A DNA stretch of 64,000 nt from Epiperipatus broadwayi (taxonomy: Eukaryota; Onychophora; Udeonychophora; Euonychophora; Peripatidae): NCBI GenBank assembly GCA_028023455.1, contig JAQFVV010006312.1:1180001-1244000 (forward strand). Direction: 5' to 3'. Positions 51,360-61,409 of the stretch are shown here, piece after piece. The translations under genes were made by a program, and so were the position numbers. Under the pieces are notes generated by a model. That model was not told the origin of the DNA. It did not search any database and worked only from the letters and a program-made list of their open reading frames with translations. Position 1 is the first letter of the stretch. Every line of letters starts with the position of its first letter.

Positions 51360-53300
51360 TGTTGTCTAAAAAAATCAACTTACTGATGAAGACTTCACAA
51401 GAGTTTCTCAAGCAGTAAGAAAATCATATTCTACATTACATGGAAAAATAAAAAAATGAAAAAAGAAAAAACTTGCAAACCTACATGGGCATATTAAAAG
51501 GCATAATGTATCACAAGCAGTGTACAGCTTCATCTGTTAAAAGTCTCAGTTTAGGTTGAATCATCTAACAGATGTTGAAATTTCTGTATTTTGCCATTAC
51601 ACCATCCAATATTTCTTTCTTATATATAATGGCAACCACTGAGGAGATCATTCAAAATTGCCTTTAGAAGAAGCAGCAAAATTACATTGGAGAATAAAAA
51701 TAACACTTGAAAAGAAACAAAAATTAAAGTCAAACATATCCTATGATGAGAACAAAGCAATTAAATCTCTCAAAATAGATAAATCTATAACTGTTCTCCC
51801 TGCTGACAAAAGCATTGCAACAGTTGTAATGGATACAATGGATTATGGCAACAAAATACTAAAACTCATCATAGCAGGTCAATACAGAAAAGTGGCAAAA
51901 AAATCTAATATCAAGTGCAGAAACAAAATTACAAGTATTACTCTGAAAGCATAGCAGGTACTTCAATGATTCAGAAAAAATAAACTATCATAATATTTCA
52001 ACAAAATTCTTTATTATATGACCTACCTAAAATCCATAAGGAACATGTTCCATTAAGATCTATTGTTAGTTCTAGAAGTTCACCTTGCCAAAATTTATCA
52101 AGATTTTTTTCAATGTTCTTAGTCTTTTGACATACAAGACCCAATCCTTTGTCAGGGATTCTAGACACTTTGTAAAATTGATCAAGAACATGAAAATTGA
52201 AAGAACTGACATATTAGTAAGCTTTGATGTGAAAAGTCTATTCACAAATGTGCCATGTGAAGAAGCATGGTCTATTGTAAAAAAAAAAGATTAAATGATG
52301 AAAATAGCTTACAATTCAGAACAACTCTTTCTATTGATAGTATAATGGAACTATTAACATTCTGCATAACAACCTACTTTCAATACAACACAGAATTCTT
52401 CCAACAAAATAAGGAATGGCTATGGGAACACCATTGTCATCCCTGGACCACAGTCCCAAAGACTACTTCATATCACCTAATGTTTGACTTCACTACATTG
52501 ATGACATATTTGTTGTATAGCCACATAGTAGAGCACTACTACAAACCTTCTGGAAACACATCAACAACATATCTCCTTCAGTGAAATTTACATTCGAATC
52601 AGAACAAGAACAAAAATTGGCATTCTTAGATGTTCTTGTGATAAATCTCCCTCATGCAAAATCAAAACTTCAGTTTACAGAAAACCCACACCTAAATGAA
52701 AATATTTAGCATAGACATCCAATCACACCAGAAACACGTAACATGGAATTATACTATTGCAATGGAACCGAGCAAAAAACGTTTGTTCAGAAACTAGTGA
52801 TTTGAAGAAGAAAAAGATTTATATAGAACATACTCTTATAAAAAATGGTTATCCATTATTAGCTGATATTAAGAAAACTTTAAATATACAACAAAAAGAA
52901 ACATCAAAAGAAAAAACAATACATAGCAAAAATTGCAGACATATTTTTAAAAAAATCTGCAATAAGTATAACATTAGTACAGCTTTCCAGAGCTATACCA
53001 CACTACAAAGAATTCTAACATCTACAAAACCTAAACTTGTAATGCTGAGAAGCAAAAACTGCATCTATAAAATATTAATGTGGAAGAATTTATATTGGTG
53101 ACAATCACCCTATTGAAAAGTAATTGCATGAGCACAAACTAATGATTAAAAAAAGAGAAAACAGGTGTAATTAAAATAACAGACCACATATGTTTCAATG
53201 AACATATGTCCAATTGGGAGAATACAAAAATATTGGACAGAGAGGAAAAAGAACAAAGAAGAAAAGTCAAAGAAACTATTCACATGACAGTCCCATAAAC
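51360..53300 (+). mobile_element. Decayed Penelope-like element: reverse transcriptase plus GIY-YIG
   Basis: The remnants are collinear with a Penelope polyprotein. N-terminal L-P-L-E-E-A-A-K-L and L-P-A-D-K-S-I-A-T-V-V-M (51655-51850). Reverse-transcriptase motif F-D-V-K-S-L-F-T-N-V-P (52220-52255). Y-F-Q-Y-N-T-E-F-F-Q-Q and the active-site region, where Y-I-D-D-I is reached only through a frameshift (52370-52520). Then F-T-F-E-S-E-Q-E-Q-K-L-A-F-L-D-V-L (52590-52640), L-I-K-N-G-Y-P-L-L (~52830) and N-C-I-Y-K-I (53055), the start of GIY-YIG. The end reads W-E-N-T-K-I-L-D-R-E-E-K (53217-53255) and stops at TAA (53299). Many frameshifts and stops are present. In life this protein copies the element RNA at a nick made by its GIY-YIG domain. 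Confidence 0.88.
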
Positions 53301-53434
53301 TACTTCAAACATCAATCTAGTGTGACTATACATAATGTATAGAAACCACTAATGAATTTTGCTCTTATGAAAAAATGAAAAATCAGGAGGAACTTAGTAG
53401 ATAAGTATATGAAGTTACTACTGATATTTGCCTT

Positions 53435-53520
53435 TAGTAGATGGCTCAGTTGGTTAGAGCATTATCTTAAAATTCAATATTTAGGAATATAAGAGTTCAG
53501 GTTCAATTCCCATTCTAGTA
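53435..53520 (+). mobile_element. tRNA-like sequence, probably a tRNA-derived SINE head or tRNA pseudogene
   Basis: Acceptor-like ends TAGTAGA (53435-53441) and TCTAGTA (53514-53520) pair at six of seven positions. A D-arm/A box GGCTCAGTTGGTTAGAGC (53443-53460) and B box GGTTCAATTCC (53500-53510) are in good form. The middle is too long (about 36 nt between the arms) and gives no proper anticodon arm, and the T-stem pairs poorly, so it is not a working tRNA. It lies about 135 bp after the Penelope stop codon. Confidence 0.65.
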
Positions 53521-53599
53521 ATCTCAATGGTCAAGCCAGCGATACCTAAAAAAGGGAGGAAAATAATACGTCTTGAAATGTTGTGCATATATTAAATGG

Positions 53600-56495
53600 G
53601 TGCTATTACTAACAGTTTGAATGTAAATTGAAAATTTAAATAAATTTAAATTTTTCTAAAGACATTCAATACTTAATATTGGATTATATAAATAGTCCAA
53701 TATATAAATACAACTATCCATTATGTAGTTTAGAGAATATATTTAAAAATCTGGAATGAAAATAATACTGTATTATAGATACATACTGATAATAGAGTTA
53801 TGAATTTTCTGATGATAATGAGATGTGGAGTATTGTATATATTGAAAATATTAAACTAGTAAGTGCATGATATATTGAGTCCATAATTTATTGCATCATA
53901 TTTTAAATTACTTGCTAGTGAATTATATGTTAGTTTAGTCTGACTTCTAGAATATTTAACATTTTTAATATGGAATTAAAGCATCCTACATAATTGATTC
54001 ATTACCCAAAATATTTAAGTAAATGACTTTAATTGTAAAGTCATATCTATTATATATTATTGGCTATCACACATAAACCAATTAGTAAGATTGTCCCTTT
54101 AGCTAATTATTTTTATGGAATCTTGACTTTATTACAATATTAAATATAACTAAGATTGATAGTTTGACTATATATATATATAATATGGCACTGGTTAAAT
54201 CTCATCCCCTTCTTTAAATAGTAGTATACCAAATAAAAAACTAATCTAAATTACTTCTACTCTTAAAAATGTATTTCTTTTCACATTAATGTTACAATAA
54301 AAATATTAGTCCTACATAATTTTTAATCTTTATTCTATCAATATTTAGATATATTACTTGTGTGTTAGATTTAGCATACAATTTGTTGAAATAGGCAAGT
54401 TGTTAATAAGTGTTCATATTGTGAAATGTTTATGCTTTGATACGCATTCATTTGCCATTATTACATAAATAATATGACTTTCATACATGCATGGATATTA
54501 CTTAGCTGAAAAAGGAATCTACTGCTATTTAGAAATCTGTCAATTTGGTCATTTAATATTATGTGTCATGATTAGAGCTGACATATCATCAAATTCATTT
54601 GCCTCAAATTTAAAATGGGTTAACCTATTTATTATGTATTTTGAAGTTAAAATTTTAAACTAAAGTTTCTAATAATATAAATATTTAATTATGCCTTGAC
54701 TAGCATATAGCAAAATTGAAATAAGCTAATTTATAGTCAAATATAGTAGCATTAAAAATTCATGCTTTGAAATCAAGGTGATCACTATTATAGTATTAAT
54801 GTAAAATAAGAAGCTGTTAGATCTATCTTTCGAGGCAACCAAAATACTGCTGTAGAGCAATTTGTCAATTGGTTTCGTCTGTCATGGTAAAAAAATTCTA
54901 TTATGGACAATAATTGGAGCTGACATCTTTTCATATTTATTAAAAGTAAAATTAATATTTATTTTTGGTTCCGGTGAAGTTTAAATGTTTTAAAAAACAG
55001 ATTTATTATGACAGAGAAGTTGTTTATATTTGCAATCCCTCCACACGCACACACCCTGCAGATTACACGGCGAACTAAAAAAAAAAAAATTTCTTTGCTA
55101 TTATTAATTTTTTATTTTTATTAAAAAATTTTAAACTGTGGATAAATGAAATTATAGATACTGAAATTGTTAATAGGAAGGGGGTGGGACTACTGTCCTA
55201 TATATATATATATAATTTAAATTTTCACTTTGTTATATATGCAATACTGCTGCTACATATTTGCTTTGCTTAGTGTATGCTTGGCAAACTGGGTTATTCT
55301 TCTTTATATATTGTTTATTTTGATGAGTGTGCTTTCAATATCAAACACCATAATAGTAGCTTTCTTATATTATTGTGTTGCTGTTTCTTAATAAACTGTG
55401 GATCAGTATGTCTTACATACCCAAACTGGCTGATAAACTAAAAAAGATGCACAAGCAAAAAGACATAAAATTCTGACATCAACTTCAATAGACTAATAAA
55501 AGTACTAACAATTTATCAAAGAATAATATCCCACAAATAGTCCATGAGGTTTAGTGCAATAATTCAAGATGCACAGCAAATGCTATGATGAATCTAGGAC
55601 CAAAATTACCATCAGAATAGCACAGCTTAAATATTCTTACAAATGTGTAAAAGAAAACCCCAAATATAGGTATGTATTCTGGAATCACAAAATAAGAAAT
55701 AATTACAGCTTCACTGAAAGAGAAAGGCAAAAGAGGCATGGTTCATAACTAACCACAATAACAACATAAATAGGAGAGAGAACAATATCCAGTTTCCACA
55801 CATGCGGAATAAGTAAATGAGCTCACTTGCATAATTAGAATAATAATAAAAGATTATATAAAAAGCAGCCAATGAAATAAAAAACTGTGATTATGATTTT
55901 CAGCACCGAAAATTAATGCAATCAAATAAATAATGCATAAAGAGTAACCACTTTGCCAAGCATTCACAATTGCATACGCACAAGTATTATACATATATAG
56001 ATATATATCCACTTGAATTTAAATCTGGGATTGTAAAACTTAAACACTTTTTAAGTTTCAATGAAATTTAGATAGCCAATCTAAGTAACTATCCAGATTC
56101 AGAAAATAAATTAAAGTTGAAAAACTGCTGAATCTTATTACGTGACAATTGGTTCGCCTGGTGAATAATTTCTTTGCTTATTATTTTGCTCTTTCTGCAA
56201 TTGGTTATTTAAAAAACATTTTACTTTTATAATATAAACAGATGCCTTCTAAAAAATATAAGGCTATTAAAAAAATTCATAATACACAAAAATGTATATG
56301 CTTAAGAATAGATCGTAAATGGCAGAAAAAATAAATAGCAAAACTATTAAAAATAAAATAAAAAAGTAACAGTATGATATATTGAGAAAGTAAAAAAAAA
56401 TACAATAGTAACAGATCAGCTTATTTGTAAAGTTAAATCTTTTGCAATTAAGTTTATGCAAAAGATTAAAACGTTCATTTTGATTTTCTTAATAG
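53600..56495. other. AT-rich intron up to exon 3, nothing identified
   Basis: It contains only short A/T runs and TA tracts (54171-54182, 55200-55213). It ends in CATTTTGATTTTCTTAATAG, a good acceptor. The frames 55551-55739 and 56267-56461 (minus) are hydrophobic AT-rich frames without recognisable content. Confidence 0.55.
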
Positions 56496-56644
56496 TCGAT
56501 TACCCTGCATCTCTTCTAATTAACAATCAGCAAATAGTAAAAGAGAAAGAAATGCTGGAAATCATGATTGCAGATTTACATGAGCAGTTGGAAAAATTGG
56601 AACTGTATGGTGAACGTATCACTCTTGAGAAAGGTATACTTGAG
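56496..56644 (+). CDS. Coiled-coil exon of the unidentified long-intron gene (exon 3 in window)
   Basis: An acceptor (TTTTCTTAATAG) and donor (GTAAGA) bound 149 nt. The first two bases TC complete a codon split in phase 1; joined to the G ending exon 2 this gives Val and an open frame across the junction. The 3' end is phase 0. The peptide runs D-Y-P-A-S-L-L, then K-E-K-E-M-L-E-I-M-I, L-H-E-Q-L-E-K-L-E-L-Y and T-L-E-K-G-I-L-E, with hydrophobic residues at heptad spacing, which predicts a coiled coil. It fits the end of a scaffold protein that dimerises or binds a coiled-coil partner. ATG at 56456 is upstream of the acceptor and is not a start. No other exon of the gene is visible downstream in the window. 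Confidence 0.7.
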
Positions 56645-56675
56645 GTAAGAAATGCATGTAGACAATTATTATTAT

Positions 56676-57082
56676 TAAATAAAAAAATATTAACTTAAAA
56701 ATGAAGTTAAAAAAGAGAAGTTATAAATAAATATAATAAAAATAAGCTAAACGTTTTCGAGGATCCATGACTCGTAATCATAGCTTTCTTAAAAATACCT
56801 AATAAAATATATACAAAGATAAAAATAAAAGAAGCATTCTATATTAATGGAAATATTAATGCTATAAATAGAAAAGACACTTGCTTTGATATATCGAAGA
56901 AATGGTCCATGTAACATGTGCTAATTTTATATATCTTTGTATATATTTTATTATGTATTTTTAAGAAAGCTATGATTATGAGGCATGGATCCTCGAAAAC
57001 GTTTAGCTTATTTTTATTATATTTATTTATAACTTCTCTTTTTTAACTTCATTTTTAAGTTAATATTTTTTATTTATATTTT
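56676..57082. mobile_element. Foldback/MITE element with ~150-bp arms
   Basis: The left arm (56676-56825: AATATTAACTTAAAAATG, AAAGAGAAGTTATAA, AGCTAAACGTTTTCG, GGATCCATGACTCG) is repeated almost exactly, inverted, at 56935-57082. The two arms differ at only a few positions, for example the segment after GGATCC. About 110 bp of unrelated sequence lies between. There is no coding content. The left arm starts about 32 bp after the exon 3 donor. Confidence 0.9.
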
Positions 57083-57095
57083 ACGGGAAGTAATT

Positions 57096-57114
57096 TATTA
57101 TTATTATTATTGTG

Positions 57115-57146
<32 letters not shown>
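57096..57146. repeat. Triplet microsatellite (TTA)n then (GAT)n
   Basis: About five TTA units, a short link, then about ten GAT units. It adjoins the foldback element. The GAT run resembles an RTE tail, but no LINE sequence precedes it. From 57147 to 57700 no other feature is seen. Confidence 0.9.
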
Positions 57147-57702
57147 TGACCGAACTATTTCACTGTTCATTATCTTTTTTAATCTATCATAAATATGATT
57201 ATCCATGAATATAAAATATAAGAAGTGTATTGATTGCTTAGTGTGAGATTTACTGTTCCCATAAGATGTTGTAATGTGGATAGGAAAGCATTATATATAA
57301 ACAAGTTACCTATTAAAATATACTATATGTAAATTTTAAATTATAATAACAGATAGCAGATAATAATTATATATATTAATGAAACCAAAGTACTTTCGAT
57401 TATGTTATAATCATTTTCACCTGAAATAACCTATTAAAAAAAAACAGACATCAGGGGAAGTATATAACGATATTAGCAGATTGTCACTTTATTATACAAT
57501 CTTTAAATTGTTTTATAAATATTGCCTTTTTAATTTTTTTTCTTTGAAAAAAATTAAAAATTAAGGCAAATCTAAAATTTCAAGATTTTTCATGGATTTT
57601 ACTGAGATATATGGATCTATAGATCATCTGGAGTTTATATATATCATTGAGACCACTTTGCATCAAATTTCAGTAAATAAATTCATAATAAAATTTATTT
57701 AA

Positions 57703-58385
57703 TATTTAAATAAAAGTATATTATTTATATTGAACTTAATGTAATTGGGATTTAAGCACAGACTTTCAAATTTTCTATATTTCATCTTATATAATCAGTA
57801 AGCATGATCACATACATGTAAAAAGATAAATGAGCTCCAATATATGTATTTCATGCTGAACCAGTACTCATTAGTTGGTCCAGATCACCATTTCTGACAT
57901 ATATAAAATCAGTGCTCAATTTATATTAAGATAGCAAATCTTCAAACTTTAATAGATAGGCTTCAATCCTCTCCACCCTCCAATTCCTCAGCCAATCATC
58001 TCATTAAAAATCTGAAATGCTCAAAGCCCTTGCTAAGCAATATCATTTTTGAGTGTTCCATTATGAGATTTTTAATGAGATTGTTGGCTGAAGAGTTGGA
58101 AGATGAAGAGAAACGAAGCATGCCCATTAAAGTTTGAAGATTTGCTACCTTAATATAAACTGAGCACTGATTATATATGTGTGTGGTAGGTGAAGATGAA
58201 TGCTGGTTCAACACAAAATATGTATATTAGAGATCATTTAACTTTTTCACATGCCTGTGGTCATGTGTACTGGTTGTATAAGATGGAGTGGATAGATATA
58301 GAAAGCTTAAAAGCCTGAATGTGAATTTCTTCTAATTACATTAAGTTCAATATAGACAATATATTTGTATTTAAATATTAAATAT
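57703..58385. mobile_element. Large foldback of two inverted repeat units, ~300-bp arms
   Basis: The left half, read on the minus strand, matches the right half: GAACTTAATGTAATT (57731) against AATTACATTAAGTTC (58336); CATGCTGAACCAG against CTGGTTCAACAC; CAAATCTTCAAACTTTAAT against ATTAAAGTTTGAAGATTTG; CTCATTAAAAATCT against AGATTTTTAATGAG. The centre is near 58020-58060. Arm divergence is noticeable, so it is older than the foldback at 56676-57082. Single arms of the same family occur at 58480 and 59105, and a core at 63325. Confidence 0.85.
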
Positions 58386-58479
58386 TCAGCCTATATTCTT
58401 CCTATCCCTCTTCTGGGTATTTAAATGGATATATTAAGGTCATATAAGTGAGAGATCAGAGTGCCTTAAGGTCAACATG

Positions 58480-58835
58480 GGTATGACAATAATATTGGCA
58501 TTAACATGGGTTTTGAGAATTCCATCATCAGATTTTCAATGAGTTGGTTCACCAAAGAGCTGAAGGGTAGGGAGTATTGAAGTCTGTCTATTAAAGTTTG
58601 AAGACTTGCTATCTTAATATAAACTGAGCACTGATTATATGTATATGGGTGTGGGAGATGATAATCTGAATCAACTGATGAATGTTGGTTCAACATAAAT
58701 ACATATATTGGAAATCATTTATCTTTTTCACATATATGTGGCCATGTGTATTGATTGTATAAGATGTAAGGGATAGATGTACAAAGCTTGAAAGTCTGAG
58801 TTCAAATCCTTCTAATAAAGTTTGTGTATTCCTTA
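58480..58835 (+). mobile_element. Solo arm of the 57703-58385 family
   Basis: It has the same order of landmarks as the right arm: TTTTCAATGAG, AAAGTTTGAAGACTTGC, TATAAACTGAGCACTG, TTGGTTCAACATAAA, ATCATTTATCTTTTTC, GGCCATGTGTATTG, AAGCTTGAAAGTCTG, AGTTCAAATCCTTC. The last segment resembles a tRNA B box. That suggests the unit could be a SINE and the foldback two head-to-head SINEs. Confidence 0.75.
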
Positions 58836-59104
58836 AAATTTATAGGTGATAATATTGTTACAACATTTAATGATAAAGATTACAAAATGATTAAAAGATG
58901 GCCATCAATGTCCATATGTTCACACAAATTTACAACTTTACAAAAAGAGGGTCAATCTCTATACATTTTTCAAAATCTTAAGAATTAAAAAATATCATGT
59001 TGCAGGGAATATATGTATATTAATCAATGATAGCACTGTAATAATTATGTGTAGACAAGCAGTTCAAATTTTCAACTCACCTAGTCATCATACTGTTCTG
59101 GCAC

Positions 59105-59385
59105 ATATTGGAGATGTTGGGCGGTTGAAGAGTTGAAGTGTGGAGTGGATTGAAGCCTGCCCATTCAAGTATAAAGATTGGTTATTTTAATATATATCTG
59201 AGCACTTATTGTATATATGTGTAGAGATGATAATCTAGACCAACTGATGATTGCTGGTTTAGCATGAAATACATATATTGGTGATTATTTATCTTGTTGA
59301 CATATATTTGTTTGGGTGCATCAGTGACATGAGATAGAGTGGTGAGTGGTGGGTTGTATGAAAGTATGCGATTATATACTCTATA
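59105..59385 (+). mobile_element. Second, more diverged solo arm of the same family
   Basis: Landmarks are GGTTGAAGAGTTGAAG, TGAAGCCTGCCCATT, CTGAGCACTTATTG, GATGATAATCTAGACC, GATTATTTATCTTG and TTGTATGAAAGTATG, in order. It is in direct orientation with the copy at 58480. Confidence 0.7.
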
Positions 59386-61400
59386 TATTTTAAGAATGAT
59401 GAATAAATTGAAAAAAATATGAATTCTGAAAATGACAGAAAACCTCAGGAAATAATCAATTATAGTGAAGATTGCCAACATTAAAAAATGCTTTATGAAA
59501 TAAAATAGTATCAGATAAAATTTTTGTGCCATTATATAAAAAGGAAAACAAATATGGAAAACATAATGTTAATAAGTATTTTAAATTTAGTAAATAACCT
59601 AAAAAATTAAAGACTTATGTAGGTGAATTCTTGGCAGATAAAGAAGCCATATTTAAAAAGTATATAGTATTATATAACAGATATCATTTCAAATTATTTG
59701 AAAAAAATCTAGAAGAAATTATGTCTGTATTATATTACCGCCATTATATTATCATTCAGCATTGGCTAAAAGTTAATTTTGACTCTATTCTAATCATATA
59801 AAATCGACAATAATCAAATTAACATTTATAATTATTTAAAAATAGCCAGGAAAATGTGTGATTAAATTGAAAGCTGGATTGACATTGGAAATTGGATTAG
59901 ACAAAATGATTAATATATCTACAAAGATATTTACAAAGATAGAATAGTAAGTAAAATATAATCTGTGCAGGTAGGATAATAAGGCTTGAAGAAGATAAAG
60001 AAAAAAGAAGTGAAGATATGTAGATTATACATTACATTTAAAAAAAAACTAAATCATTGGAATTATTAGTGATGTATATTAGCAAACGAAATGTGCTGAA
60101 TGGTTTTATGTGTGGGCCAAGAGACAGTCTCTAGAGCTCAAGATCCATGAACCACAGAACTACTGAGAAATAAAGCATTTGATTATTTTGATTCAAAGAA
60201 ATAAAAAATGAAAATATTCACAACAATGAAGGATAAAATTTAGAAAAGCAAAACCTATTACATGTACATAGTATGAGAATGATATCAAAAAATACAATGA
60301 GAATATTTTTGACATTTGGTGGAATGTATTTAGAAAGTTATTGAAAATTAACTGGATACAAACAACTTTCAATTAAGATAATAAATGTAAGATATTTTAT
60401 TAGAGAAATGTATAGTTAAAAAGTTACAATTTTTTGGCCATCAAATTATGATTGATAACAAAGAAAAACTGGAATTTTTGGATATTAAACAAGAAACAAA
60501 CAAAGAAGAGACCCTAAAATATTTATAAAAGACATTATAAAGTGGTATGAAACAATTTGCACTTTTTACGATGTGAAGAGATACTGGTTGGTTGTAATAT
60601 TTCTGATAATAGAAGTGGTATTTGTGGTCTAAAGTTGATAACATAGTATAAGAAGAAACGTTGGGCATTAACATAATAATAAAACTATTTTTATATAATA
60701 ATTGGAGCATTATTTTAAAACACTCTTATAAAAAATCTTGGAACAAAGTTGGACATCAATCTTACTAATTGCAAAACATGATCACATATTCCGTGATTAA
60801 ATTTTTTGGATATAATTTATTATAGTTAATAGTTGGCTTTTATTACCTTTATAATTTTTTAATAGTAACTAAGTATTTTCTGAAAATTTCAGATTAACTA
60901 TTTATAATAGATTTTATTAAAAAATATATTGTTAAGTGGCGATTAATTTAAATCTGACTGTTTAATGAATTCATTTTTGGTGTAAAGTTTATAAATTTAA
61001 AAGTGCTTATATTCCATGGACTTGGCTGTCTAGAATTATAAAAAAATCCCAAGTAAAATTTTTAAAAATAAAATAATTTTAATATTGGACAAATTGCCAA
61101 CAACTCTAATAGTTCTTTTTTTAATTCAATACAATTTTTACTGATTGTTATAAATGACAAATTGGTTAAGTTGTTCAACTTGCTAAATATAATCTATTCT
61201 TTACTCTTGCAATGACAAATTTTTTGAGCAGATTGGTATATGAAAAGTAGATGGATAATAACATATTTTCTAAAAAAATTGTTTTATAAAATTGAGTATG
61301 ATAATTCAAAAAAAATAATCTTAATAATGTAAAATATTGTTTAAAACTCTTTAATGAGCTTACAATATATTGACAAGTGTTATGCAGATGTTGAGGTCAT
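59386..61400. other. AT-rich sequence with weak coding-like traces
   Basis: Short lysine-rich frames at about 59590-59760 and 60100-60260 look slightly coding-like but carry no motif. The minus frame 60441-60710 is probably chance. No exon, repeat end or RNA gene is supported. Confidence 0.45.
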
Positions 61401-61409
61401 ACGGCAAAT

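Noticed and set aside
56456-56495. ATG at 56456 as the start of a small protein
   Set aside because: The preceding codons overlap a polypyrimidine tract and AG acceptor; frame and phase fit an internal exon.
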